This document shows positions 12,045 through 23,485 of a DNA stretch of 64,000 bases, one piece after another. The translations under genes were made by a program, and so were the position numbers. The notes under the pieces were generated by a model. That model was not told where the DNA came from. It worked only from the letters and a program-made list of their open reading frames with translations, and did no database searches. This DNA comes from Climacium dendroides (taxonomy: Eukaryota; Streptophyta; Bryopsida; Hypnales; Climaciaceae): the NCBI GenBank assembly GCA_950106755.1, contig OX467086.1, positions 22,028,001 through 22,092,000 on the forward strand, read 5' to 3'. Within the stretch, counting starts at the first letter, position 1. Every line of letters starts with the position of its first letter.

Positions 12045-13375
12045 AATATTCTGACGCAACATTTTAAAAACATCGTATTCAACACACTAACTCGTCGTAG
12101 CATTCGCGAGAAGTCTTAGTGACAGGAAGTAAGCATAAATTCACTATTCAAATTCGGCAGCAAAGGAGATTGTTTTTTTAATCATGCGAGAAAGAACCAT
12201 AAGGAAACAACTTTTGGAATTATTTTTGACCGAACGTGATGTATAGCATAAACCCTAACTTCAGAAAGAAAAGTTCCCTCAAAGCAGCTCCATAGGATCA
12301 ACAGCCAATGCCACCTTGACTTCAACCGAAACACAAAGTATCATGAAAGAATCGGTCTCCTTGCGTTTCTCAGCCGCCTTCAAACACTATCCGGGCTTCC
12401 CTCCGAATTGCTAAACCCTAGTCGATAAAAACTCGAAGCAGGGAGAGCACCCACAACACCCACAACTCTCAGCATATGCAACGAGCTTCAAAATTGGACT
12501 ACGCTGCAGAGAAAGGATCATATGCGAGGATTTACGCTCTGACATTCTCTTTACTCCCTTGCAAAGGTTTACCTGGCACTAAAGATTCAGCGATAGGATT
12601 AGTAGTACACCCGCACTTCCCACGGTGTTTTAGGGTGCTAATACTCTTGTTCAGGAGTTTAGCCACGCGCAAGATAGTTGTTTTTTATGAGGGCTGACAA
12701 GCTGATTTTTGGGATCCACGGATCGCATGAGTGACATCAAAATTGGAAGTCTTAAAAATCCACGATCTGAGGAATCCTGTTCCACACTCAACTGAATGGT
12801 GTCTGGCCCGCTACAAAAACAAGAACCCCTCCGTGCCTACAAACGGCTAATTTTGGAGGCAACGCCGACGCCGACGCCGTACAAAGTTTCATATTTCAAT
12901 CTAGGTAAACACTCTCTCTCATATAATTATCATCCACGGAATTAGAGATGTCAATGCATTGGAACGAAAGATTACACAGCTCGACTCTTGAAGCGATTGT
13001 TCCAAATTAAGGTCATCTCGCAACTTGAAAGAACTTTCGAATGACAATCCAAAAACCAACCAGCGCATCCAACCAAGCATCCCAAGCACACCGAAACGCT
13101 ACAACAATTGGTGCAAAGTCAACAACCGCTCAACGGAATTCCATTAAAAATTGGGTACAACGATATACCTGCGACGGCTGCGAGGGATGAGTTATACAGC
13201 TGCAGCGATTGATAGCGGCGCTGCATGCCTTGTCCGATGGAGCTCTCTCACTGATTCAGATGATAGTTGCACTGCAATTAAGCTTATATCCTGCAGCATC
13301 CACCATTCGCCATAGCCATCTCCGAGCTCGGAAGCTTTCTGGGTTTCGGAAGAAGCAAGCCCGACGAGAGCAAGC
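12045..13375 (-). pseudogene. Inverted partial copy of the F-box gene 5' region
   Basis: Two blocks match the F-box locus in reverse orientation: 12,945-13,375 corresponds to about 17,480-17,895 (promoter, exon 1, start of intron 1), and 12,045-12,215 to about 18,930-19,063 (end of intron 3 and first bases of exon 4). Between them about 730 bp of unrelated DNA replaces exons 2-3. The exon 1 copy (13226-13169, minus) still has its ATG, the first residues MQRRYQSLQL as in the gene, and a GT donor (GTATAT) shifted by nine bases. The copy ends inside exon 4, just after AATATTTA. It cannot encode the F-box protein, but it may still hold an active promoter and first exon pointing toward PARG. Confidence 0.75.
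12216..12944. other. Unassigned insert within the inverted F-box copy
   Basis: DNA that does not match the F-box locus. It contains AACCCTAA motifs and a short GCCGAC-type triplet run near 12,860. A 73-residue open frame on the plus strand (12,476-12,697) is not recognised and has no clear support. Confidence 0.4.
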
Positions 13376-13458
13376 GGGCGCCACGTTGGCGTTCCCGTGT
13401 TCCCAGCGTTCCCTCACTTTTTGATGTCCGGAGAGGTGAAATGGGAGTATTTTATATA

Positions 13459-13813
13459 AGGTAGAACCACCCATAACCGACCGAATAAGCAATAAGGCGA
13501 AGCAAATATTTCCATAGGTGCAGAGATAGAAATGAGGGGATTTTCAAAATTTGGTAATTTTATCGCTTGAACTGAAATCACTATGAATTATGGAAGGCAA
13601 AAGTTGGTCTAAACCCATGTCCAATGTGTAAACTATTTCTAAACTATCCATTTAAGAGAATATTTTTTGTTCACTATGGCACACCAAACCAAGCAAATAT
13701 GTCATGAAAAGAATGGAGGAATTGAAGGGTAGAAATCAAGAATTCATGTTTCAAAATTAGTCTTAGCTTTTCTTAAATTTCAAACCCCCTATTGGTGATG
13801 GATGATTCTACTA
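13459..13813. mobile_element. MITE family B, degenerate copy
   Basis: The left end AGGTAGAACCACCCATAACC and right end GGTGATGGATGATTCTACTAT are imperfect inverted repeats of the same type as the better preserved copy at 25,922. An isolated family-B-like end (ATGGATGATTCTACCTTATAA) also occurs near 14,847-14,866, so the right boundary could be there instead. No coding content. Confidence 0.5.
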
Positions 13814-14178
13814 TACATAAATTTGGTAGTCAAGGTCAACATTCCTTATCAAGTAAGTAATCAATGTTGGAAAATATGCCTTTGGCAAATGCTTGAAAGT
13901 AGTTTGACTCATTTTTTCATACAAAAGATTTATTTTTGTAAAAATAAAATTTCAAAAATTTCTAGCATTTCTTTGAGGAATACTTGTTGGCTACTTGACT
14001 ACTATGTGAGGAAGTAAGGTAGTGAACTATACTTGTTGCTAATTTCAAACCAATTGTGTCTCATGTTAACTAACTATTGATTGAAATTATTTTAAGCAAT
14101 GTGGGACTAAAAGTCAATTATGATTTGACTTGCAAATAGATGAACATTTTTCTACAAATACAACAATAAGGTAATGTA

Positions 14179-14484
14179 TACATCTCAAATTTAAGGATAG
14201 ACGGATTATTAACAAATATTGTACTGATCCAGTGCCTTCATCACTACGTACTATAATTGCATCAATTATGTGCATTTTTACGCGCTAAATCAATGCAAAA
14301 ACAATGAATATCAAGAACGTATAGTTAAAGTACATAAATTATACGCTATTGATATTCATTGTTTTTGCACTGATTTAGTGCGTAAAAATGCACATAATTG
14401 ATGCAATTATAGTACGTAGTGATGAAAGCACTGAATCAGTATAATATTTGTTAATAATCCATCTGTCCTTAAGTTTGAGATGTA
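14179..14484. repeat. Foldback with ~145-bp inverted arms
   Basis: Arms at 14,179-14,324 and 14,341-14,484 are near-perfect reverse complements separated by a loop of about 16 bases. Shared blocks, read outward to inward, include TACATCTCAAA, GGATTATTAACAAATATT, CATCACTACGTACTATAATT, GCATCAATTATGTGCATTTT and GCAAAAACAATGAATATCAA. It could be a foldback/MITE-type element or a long-hairpin small-RNA source; no target duplication could be fixed. Confidence 0.85.
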
Positions 14485-15240
14485 GTGTAGCTATACCGAA
14501 TATGTAAGGTGTAGCTATTTCTAAAACAAATTTATAATTCAAGTTTGAAATGGGTTTTTTGTCATTTTCAAGGTTGAGAATAGTAAAGTCAAGACACATG
14601 TTCCATAGTGTCATAAAGTGTGTGGGAAGTATTGATTGAGAAATTAGTCTCTTGATTGATTTGGATTGAAAGACTTTAGACATTGGCTATGGATTCAAAA
14701 CACTTTTTGGTTCTCAAAATTCATAGTAATTTCAATTTTGGGAATAAAATTAATAGTCTCAATATTTTTTATCTCTCTACACGAGAAAAATTTCCATTGC
14801 CTCAAATTGTTCCTCATTTGTCCTGAAATTGCTTAAGTGATTAGGTATGGATGATTCTACCTTATAAGAAGGGGCATTGAAGGTAGTATGGTCAAATGTT
14901 CTTGAACAAACATTGTATCCAATTCCATCCAATGCATTGATTGCATTTGTTATAGAATTTTTAGTCAAGAATTGTCCAAGATATCTTTTTGTGAGAGTAT
15001 TCCAAAGGTCAATTACAGACTACAGGGTATAAAGAAAAGGACTTTGCTACTTGATTCAAAATAGATTTGATTTTCAAAAGTCTTTATGAGACTCAATTTA
15101 TAGTTTTTGTTATTATTCTTATTTTTATTTATCTACATTATTTATTAAGACTAGTATGTTTTGTATTATTGCCATAGTCAAAACAAAAGTAAAAGTAATT
15201 TTCTAATTTTTTAAAACCAAAAATAACTAAAAAATACATA
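14485..15240. other. AT-rich spacer
   Basis: No gene recognised. It contains the isolated MITE family-B end near 14,850. Short ORFs here are antisense shadows of repeat DNA. Confidence 0.45.
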
Positions 15241-17085
15241 ACTTTCACACTATATATTCAAACGCCATGAATCTAAGTTGGTACACCCTCGTTGAGGGCT
15301 TTCTGATAGTACCATGTATGTGACCGGGGGATATACTATCCGGGAGATCTCAACGTGACAAACAAACAAAACAAACAACAGTATAGACTAGTGTGCCCTA
15401 TGCCGTTGCCACAGTCAAAACAAAAGAAAAAGTAATTTTCTACTTTTTAAGAACCAAAAACAACTAAAAAATGCATAACTTTCTCACCGTGAGTCGGAAT
15501 GCCACAAAACAAAGCCCATGCACCCCTTCTCACTGAGAGCTTTCCAACGGTACTAAGATTGTGACCAAAATATAAGTAAAAGTAATTTTTTAATTTCTTA
15601 GAACTAAAAATAACTCAACAATGCATAATTTTCACACCATATGTCCAAACTCCACGAATCCAAGCCGGTGTACCCCTCCTCACTGAAGGCTTTCCGACGG
15701 TACCAAGCACGCGATTGACAAACACACGGTCTGGGAGATCTCAACGTGACAAATAAACAAACAAAACAAACAACGGTATAGACTATTGTGCCCTGTGTCG
15801 TTACCACAATCAAAACAAAAATAAAAATAATTTTCTACTTTTTTAGAACCCAAAACAACTCAAAAATGCACAACTTTCTCACCATGAGTCGGAATGCCAC
15901 GAAACAAAGCTTGCACACCCCTCCTCGTTGAGAGCTTTCCGATGGTACCAAGATTGTGACCAAAATATAAGTAAAAGTCATTTTTTAATTCTTATAACCA
16001 AAAATAACTCAAAAATGCATAACTTTCACACCATGCTTCTGAACTCCACGAATCCAAGCCAGTGCACCCCTCCTTGCCAAGGGCTTTCTGACGGTACCAA
16101 ACACGTGACCAACAGACGTATAGTCCAGGAGATCTCAACATGACAAACAAACAAAACAAATAGCCTAATTTAAGGTATAGATGCTTAAAAGAATCTTCTT
16201 GTTTGAAGTTATTTATTTTGATTCCATCATAGACTATGGTTTTGTACTCCAAATTGACCACTACTTTTAATATTAGGTTCATTGTGGGACTTCTATGGAC
16301 AAAACTTTTTTTTCCATTTTGACTAACATTATGAGTATGGCAAAGTAATCCATACCTTAAATTTGTTTGTTTGTTTTGTTTGTTACATTGAGATCTCCCA
16401 GACCGTACATCCCTCAGTCATATACTTGGTACTGTCGGAAAGCCCTCAGCGAGGAGGGGTGCACGAGCTTTGTTTTGTGGTGTTCCAAGCTACGATGAGA
16501 AAGTTATTAATTTTTGAAGTTTTTATGAACTAAAAAAATAGAAAATTACTTTTACTTTTGTTTTGACTGTGGTAATGGCACAATGTACATTAATCTATAC
16601 CTTAAATTTAGTTGTTTGTTTTGTTTGTTATGTTAAGATCTCCCAGACCATGTGTCCCCTGGTCACATATTTGGTACCGTTAGAAAGCCCTCGGCAAGGA
16701 GTGCACCGGCTTAGTTTTGCAGCATTTGGACATACGGTGTGAAAGTTATTGTATTTTGAAGTTTTTATGACCTTAAAAATTAGAAAATTACTTTTACTTT
16801 TGTTTTGACTATGGCAATGGCACAAGGCACACTATACCTTAAATCAAGTTGTTTGTTTTGTTTGTTACATTGAGATCTCCCAGATCATGCATCCCCCAGT
16901 CACATGCTTGGTACTATCGGAAAGCCCTCGGTGAGGAGGGGTGTACTAGCTTGGTTTTGTGGCATTCCGACGTACAATATGAAAGTTGTTGAATTTTGAA
17001 GTTTTTATGAACTAAAAATTTAGAAAACTACTTTTACTTTTGTTTTGGCTGTGGCAACAGCACAAGGCACACTAGTAGTATTCAT
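15241..17085. repeat. Cluster of ~200-310 bp dispersed repeats in opposing orientations
   Basis: A unit with the ordered motifs AACTTTC-CACC, CTCACTGAGGGCTTTCCGACGGTACCAAG, GGGAGATCTCAACGTGACAAACAAACAAAACAAAC and GTAATTTTCTA recurs, with changes, about three to four times in the forward sense between 15,241 and 16,160, and about three times in the reverse sense between 16,355 and 17,080. The switch in orientation lies near 16,170-16,360, where GGTATAG and TAAATTTGTTTG-type flanks face each other. The whole cluster is thus a large imperfect inverted repeat. No ORF of note. Confidence 0.75.
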
Positions 17086-17636
17086 AGAACATGATCTCTT
17101 TTTTTTTGTTTCCAATATGGAAATCAATCAAAATATTACTCCTCCATTGTTCCAATCAACTTACAATTCCTAGTCAATTCATGTAACTGATGAACAACTT
17201 TTGGGTTTGACACCAGAGCTCAAGCTCCACATGTCTCTAAAAGGCTGTAAAGAAATAACTAAAAAAGCTGACAGAAATCAGATTCTGGAAGAGAGCTTGA
17301 GAGTGAGTATCAAGGACTTTTTTTTTTTGGCAAAATTTCACCAGACTGTCAGAAATCTGACCTCTCTGGCTTCGTCCCTCCGAAAACTGGCCTCTGTAGT
17401 GAGGCCACCAGGGGGGACACTGGTCCAAAAAAAAGGCCTGGTGGGTAGCTGTGAGGGGAAACTAGAACGCGACCTGGCCCCGCGCCGAAGGGCTTGCGAA
17501 GTTGCAATACCCAACAAATCAACGCTGCTGCCGAGGTAGCCTGGAGATAGCTAGGTCGGACCGTGGATGCTGCACGATAGAATTGCAGTGCTCCTATCAT
17601 TCGAAGCAGGGAGAAGAAAGCTCTGTCGAACAAGGT

Positions 17637-20330
17637 ATGCAGCGCCGCTATCAATCTTTGCAGCTGCATGACGCCATCTCTCGCAGGTAGGTACCAACCA
17701 ATTTTTATGAAATTGCTTTTGAGGGCTCGGTGAATTTGCGCCAATTGTTGTAGCGGTCGGGGCTCTTGGGGATGCTTGGTTGAATTTATTGGTCGGGTTA
17801 TCAGTCGAAACTTTTTTCAAGTTGCGAGATGACCTTAATTTGGCAAAATCGATTCAAGAGTCAGCCTGTCGTTCCAATGCATTTGAGATCTCTAATTTGA
17901 TTGATGCGGGATTGCTCCTCAGCTTGATTTAGGGTGCATGCTCTCGTAAGCGTTTGATGTGAATGTTTGGTTTCATAAATTTGATCGCCGTTCGTGTTGT
18001 TACGGGTGTTTAAATTAGTATTGTCCCTGTTGTGGTTTGGCATTTTAGGGTTTGGTGTCACGCGTTGGAATTCGACTTGCGATTAGCTTAGTTGCAGTTC
18101 AAAATGTATTAGTACGAGTGAATGCTATATATTACGTTCGGTCTAAAATAATTTCTAAAGTAGGAAATGAGATAAAGGTCTATAATGAGGTCTTGAAGGC
18201 GAAAACGAAACGATGAATTCTTTTTTATTTTTAATATATAGTTGATGACCCTTGGTTTTGAATTTGAAATACTTACTCCATTTTCAGGGGATGAACCTGC
18301 CCTGTGATAATGCTATTGAAGCTGTGTACCTGACAACCTGACCCATGAATGGATACAATGCTGTGCAGAAATGACTACGTAGAAGCATGTAAGGAGTTAC
18401 AAGGTATTCTGAAAGCTGTATATGTGGGTGCACCGAAACCGTTTCAGGCACTGCTTTACGAAGATGTCGTCCATGCGTTTCGAACATTGCCTGGGTATGC
18501 ATCTTCCCTCCAGAGTTTCTACGTATATTCTAGAAAAAAAAATGTTTCTACAGTTGGAACAATTAAATCGAGAGATCTAGAGAAGGTAATGGATACTTAG
18601 AATTGGCTGTGTGTCACCAACTGTGGTGGTGGTGGTGGTGGCAGATTGGAGAATAGTCAACAGCTTGGAGCTGCAAGATTGTTGCTTCACACAGTGGAGG
18701 ATATTTTTCCGAAGCAGCGGCGTGCTGCAGCAGCTCATGAATACAAGATTGCAATAATAGCATGGCACCGGCAATATAAAACCCCAGAGGCTCTGCCTGG
18801 TACATTTGTCTGCACCCGCCACCAGGCCTTGCAGTTTTGTTGGTTATATTCATCTTGCTTTATCTTTTATGTTAGGTCTTAAAGAACTAATGCCTGACCC
18901 TTGGAACTGGGATAATTATCTCACTTTTTCCTTATGGTTCTTGATTCTCTTTCTAGCGTGAATAAGGAACAATCTCCTTTGTAGCTGAATTTGAATAGTG
19001 AATTTATGCTTACTTCCTGTCACTAATTCGATGTTTTTAAATGTTGCGGGCAGAATATTTACAGCTGTCAGGTGACACACTGCTACATGTTTTTGAATAC
19101 TTGGATGCTCGCTCGCTGGCCATAGCTTCTGCGGTTAGCAGGTATTTTTCTAACAGCATGTTTTACACCATTTACAGAAATCTGTCTAGGGGATATAAAA
19201 TGCTAACGATTTTGTTTCAATTGAGGACCGTGGACAGGATTTTCCTTAGAGGTTACTGAGATCCTTCTAAGTGGAGGAGCTTACGAATGATGTTTCTATT
19301 GCAGGGCGTGGAACGTTGCAGCAACTGATGATACATTATGGCGTACTCAGTTCTTATCTCTCTTTGGTACCTCAAACCGCTGTCTAAGTCTGATGAATGT
19401 GGCTGGAATACGTGACGGTGTTCGTAAACCTGATCAAGATAAGAACAACGGAGAGCCCTTACAAAAGCCAGCAGAGAACGCAGGTGGAGCCTGGCGCAAA
19501 GCATTTAATCTTGCCCAAAAAGGTATGGTAAAGGAAAGAAGAGCTAATGTAGGAGTAATCCTGATATGCTTCATTGCTAAGACCTCACAGTTATCCTCTC
19601 CAATCATCTTCTATTTATACTGTGTAATGGTTTTCATCATGATTTTTTCAAATGATTTCAAATGAGATTTTCTGTAGCTTTCAATTGTGGCTCGCTTTTT
19701 GGGTGTGCAAGCTCACACAGTAGATGCAATATTATTTCTCATCAAGTGAGCGATGCATTGTTTGCAGGTCGTTCGTCACAATTGTTCATGTCTAATAGAG
19801 CCTACTGTCCAGTTTGCAAAAACGTAATATGGTTGGTTGACCCCCCCTGGAAACCTGTCAAGGGCAAATGTGTTGCAAGGAAGCGGATCTTGGAATCTCA
19901 TTCACCTCGGCCAATGTCAGTCAATCAGGTACGGCACACCTTCATTAGCAGTGTCTGAGAATATTTATTGGAAATACAGTGGAAGTATTGATTTTCGGAG
20001 CCTGAAATACTTCTTTCAATCTGTAAATCAGTTAATAGTGGCTTACATGTCTTGACAAGAATGCAGAGGCCAAATTCTTGCCTGAAGTTTTGTGCTTTGA
20101 GTTTTTGTCTAAATCAAAGGTTTGGAATCTTTGCATTTGCATTACCGCATTTGAAACATCTACATATATTCAATAATCTTGTATTGGACTTGTTGCAGGT
20201 CGTGAGGTACGTGGTGAGCAAGGATACAGCAAGTGCTTCAGAGTCTAGCAGTAGTGATTCAGATGACTACGATGCTGGCAAAATTCTCATGAGATTATGG
20301 AACGTTCCAAATGCAGTGAATACTAAATGA
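17637..20330 (+). CDS. F-box protein, At5g52880-like
   Basis: Probable substrate receptor of an SCF ubiquitin ligase. Seven exons, all GT-AG and phase-consistent: 17637-17686, 18369-18494, 18645-18799, 19054-19141, 19305-19522, 19768-19928, 20199-20330, giving 309 residues. The N-terminal block (RYQSLQLHDAISR, then NDYVEACKELQGILK, LLYEDVVHAFRTLPG, LLLHTVEDIFPKQRR) matches the layout I remember for Arabidopsis At5g52880, an F-box family protein. The F-box runs from about residue 112 to 160 (LSGDTLLHVFEYLDARSL, SRAWNVAATDDTLWRTQF) and is split between exons 4 and 5. Later there is a CPVC pair (C226, C229) and a Ser/Asp-rich tail. The start ATG follows directly a promoter segment that is duplicated in inverted orientation at 12.9-13.4 kb. 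Substrates are unknown. Confidence 0.87.
18623..18643 (+). repeat. GGT microsatellite at an intron 3' end
   Basis: About six GGT triplets run straight into the GCAG acceptor of F-box exon 3, in place of a normal pyrimidine tract. Confidence 0.7.
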
Positions 20331-20712
20331 AGTTGCTAAATGCAGCAATCGTTCAAAGCTTAGCCAATGCGATCGACCTGATTGGTTTATGTTAAACTTT
20401 GAAATTGGCAGTCTCGATAAGTGTATAGAAACTGTTTTTCTAATTTTCAAGTTCAAAGGACTTGAGGTACAGCACACATTTTATAAGCAGTTCCTAATGC
20501 CTGCAAATCATTGTGTAGAAAGATCCGTTACGCAACCCAGCATGTAGCATTTCACTATCAATTATCAACTCACCATCCTCCTCTTAGGTTGTTTTGGTTT
20601 TGTAAGTGAAGATGCAGAGCTTGAGTTGGACAATTTCAGGGGTTACTGAAAACCACAATTGTCCCCACGTCAATAGAATTGGGAACCCATTCTTGTGGCT
20701 TCCAGCTGTTTT

Positions 20713-21570
20713 TGGATACCATATGATTCAGTTATGGATTTTTGAAATTTTTCCAGAGGGTGAATAAAGTTTGGGGATTCAGTTATGGATTTTCGAAATT
20801 TTTCCAGAGGGTGAATAAAGTTTGGGGTAGACTTTGACACTTTAGTTGCTTAAATGTTGTCATAATCATTAAGGTAGAACTGCCCATTACCACACAGATT
20901 TGTTCTCTAGGTACTTTGGAGAGCTATTTGTTATCTCCCATATTTTTCAAAGATTGAAAAGTTTGAGAGAAGTCAATTGCAAAAAGAATGAAGACATTTA
21001 GTCCCATATTTTTTAAAGATGGAAAAGTTTGAGAGAAGTCAATTGCAAAAAGAATGAAGACATTTAGACAAGAAGTGAATTTTTCGTGATTTTTCAAAGT
21101 GAAAATGTTAAATTGTAAATAGCCCCTTGTTGAAGCATGAGCAACCTTTGTTAAAGTGTGGGTTGATGTGCCCACTCCCCAAGTGCATTGCCATCATGAT
21201 AATGGGTTCTAAAGATCATTGTAATAGATGGGCCACTGATGGAATTGGGAGGATCTTGTAGGTGGTGGAATTGGAAGGATGGTGATATTAGACAATTCTA
21301 TCTTAAATGATGTATATGTATTCATGAGTTACATTTACTCAACTTTGAGTCTATTTTAGTCAACCTATAATATTGAAGAATTTCTAGTTGTTTTGGATAC
21401 CATATGATAAAGTTATGGATTTTTGAAAAAATTTCGTAGAAGGTGAATAAAGTTGTAGGTAGACGTTGACACTTTAGTTGCTTAATGTTGTCATAATCAT
21501 TGAATGATGTATATGTACTCATAACTTACTTTTAATCAACTTTGAGTCTATTTTAGTCAATGTATGACAA
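20713..21570. repeat. Tandem segmental duplication with nested 51-bp repeat
   Basis: The block beginning TTTTGGATACCATATGAT and running through GTTATGGATTTTTGAA, GTGAATAAAGTT, CACTTTAGTTGC and CATAATCATT, then (past an inserted MITE) AATGATGTATATGT and CTCAACTTTGAGTCTATTTTAGTC, occurs twice: about 20,711-21,365 and 21,391-21,560. The first copy also has an internal tandem duplication with a period of 51 bp (GATTCAGTTATGGAT at 20,725 and 20,776). No coding content. Confidence 0.7.
20872..21303. mobile_element. MITE family B, copy with internal 66-bp duplication
   Basis: The left terminus AGGTAGAACTGCCCATTACC and right terminus GGTGATATTAGACAATTCTATCT are imperfect inverted repeats, with TA on both sides (20,870-71 and 21,304-05). 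A segment of about 66 bp (TCCCATATTTTTCAAAG to GAAGACATTTAG) is present twice in tandem near 20,937 and 21,003. The interior matches the copy at 25,922-26,289. TA target and short termini suggest a Tc1/mariner-type non-autonomous element (inference). Confidence 0.8.
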
Positions 21571-21869
21571 TAAGGAACTAAAATTCAACCCTATAACCCA
21601 TCATGGAGAGAGTCCATTTTCATGAAAAAGCACCTCAAATTGCATTTTACCTCTATGAATTGGGAGAGTCCTTGAGTAGAGGATTTTTTTTACAAGAATT
21701 TTAGCCAAGCTATTGGGAATGCATTATTAACAAGTAGAATGGTTGATTTCTTAATAAGAGCATTTGGGCACAATTAGCCTATTTTCTACAAAAAAGAAAT
21801 TTGTCAAAATGAATTTAAAATGTAACATTTTTCAAAGGTAAGTTTCTACAAAACTTTAATTCTTTTTGA
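21571..21869. other. AT-rich spacer
   Basis: Short unassigned stretch before dispersed repeat A; nothing recognised. Confidence 0.4.
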
Positions 21870-22330
21870 ATGCTCTCTTGTAAAAAGACTATCAAAGGAC
21901 TAAGACTAAATTATTGTCCTACACCAAGTCAACATTTTGATGAGAATGTTCTTTCAAAGATATTTTCTTTTCCAAGAGGACTTGTGATTATTAGAAATTC
22001 AAGGCCTAACTACACAAGTCAAGTGAAACTCACTCAAAAAACACTTGTTGTAAGGCAAGGTGCTTTAAAAGCGCCCCCTAGCATAGAGGTACACTTTGCT
22101 TTCTTCAATATACCAATAGTGTACATTTACCCTCCAAAAAATATACAAAGCGGGGTTGGTTTTAGTGACCATAGCTTTAAACTTCAAAAATTTGTAGCTA
22201 ATTCCATGAAGGTTCAAAAAATATGAAACTACTTGGATCAAATGCCAATTCAAGTTCTCCTCTTACTAAAATTTACTGAAAATTGTTTCAAGCAGTTCTG
22301 CTTCCCCAAAATGCAATCAGCTCTTCAAAG
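21870..22330. repeat. Dispersed repeat family A, copy 2
   Basis: Contains the family A order: GTGTACATTTACCC-type block, then AGCTAATTCCATGAAGGTTC, ATGAAACTACTTGG, AAATGCCAATTC, AAATTTACTG and CTTCCCCAAA. An open frame of 118 codons across it (21,870-22,226) is not recognised and probably chance. Confidence 0.55.
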
Positions 22331-22349
22331 GTCACTTTCAGAGAAGACC

Positions 22350-23485
22350 ATCTTACTTCCTCCTAAACCCAAAACCTTTCTGACATGAAATCATAGTATG
22401 CTCCAAAGCTGCAGCGGAATTCAATCCTCGGTGAACTTCGTGACAGATGTCGGTGGGAAGGGGGAAAAAAATGTACCCAACAGCCAAAAGAGACTGTAAC
22501 TGCACTTTCCCTGTACATCCTCCAAACCTGACGTGTGTACACATTTGCTTGCACAACTTCCACAATTCAAGTTGCTAGCACGTGTGAGGCCCATTCGTTC
22601 CGTGGCAGCGTATCCAGAGTAGTACACAACAGGGGTGTAAGATAAGTGCTAGACTCGAAAAGAATGCAAATTTCAAATCACATTTCAAACCTCACAAGGG
22701 AGCCTACTGAACTAAGTACTGTAAGAGTAAGAAGAATTACATCATGACCAAAACTGTAAATCCTAGGGCAGGTATCAGGAAATTAGGCCAGCCCCTGTTG
22801 TGTGACAAACGCAGGAGTGTCGAGCCGCTCCGAGATACGATCTGCTGATGTTCAAGACGAATCAAGGATACAAAGACACAGTGAAAAACGCAGATTTGAC
22901 AACTGTAGATGAAAACAAAGATATCACACCCGCTTCTCTGTGAAAAGAAAAATACCCCATCTTCAATATTAGGTGCCAGGACTACCAGCACAAGAGGTGG
23001 TATAACTTTACCACAGTACACTCGCACCATGGTTCTCATGACCTACTTCAGTTCAACGCAAACACAAATTCCTGAAATCATTTTTTTTGCAAACAAGAAA
23101 ACATGTTTTTAACAACATCTACGCCTGAGCATGGACATCGTCCCAAAGTGTAACTATGGTCCTCATGGCCTGCTTCCGTTCAACAAGAACACATGTCACA
23201 CCACCCTGAAATCACCTTCTTCTGTGCAAACGAGCAATCATCATGTTTCAAGTTTCAAAGCACAATAAATAAACAGCTACGCCTAAGCATGGACACAGTC
23301 ACACAGTGTGCAGCCCCGTAGACAGCCGGCACAGCCATAGTCCGTCTCTAATTTACACCTAGCCACTGCAGCTGTCTCGGGGACTGGGGCTCCTGATTCT
23401 TCAGACAATGAGCATCTATACGGCTGCGGAGAGATGACAGTTCCTCCGCGCAAGAGTGAGTCGTATGGAAACGAGAGAAGACGCA
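22350..23485 (-). other. Probable 3' UTR and downstream region of the acidic-protein gene
   Basis: Moderately GC-richer DNA with no convincing coding frame, lying downstream of the minus-strand acidic-protein gene. It includes an imperfect tandem duplication of about 135-150 bp: the block CATGGTTCTCATGACCTACTTC to CTACGCCTGAGCATGGACATCG (23,028-23,142) is echoed by TATGGTCCTCATGGCCTGCTTC to CTACGCCTAAGCATGGACACAG (23,155-23,300). Confidence 0.45.
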
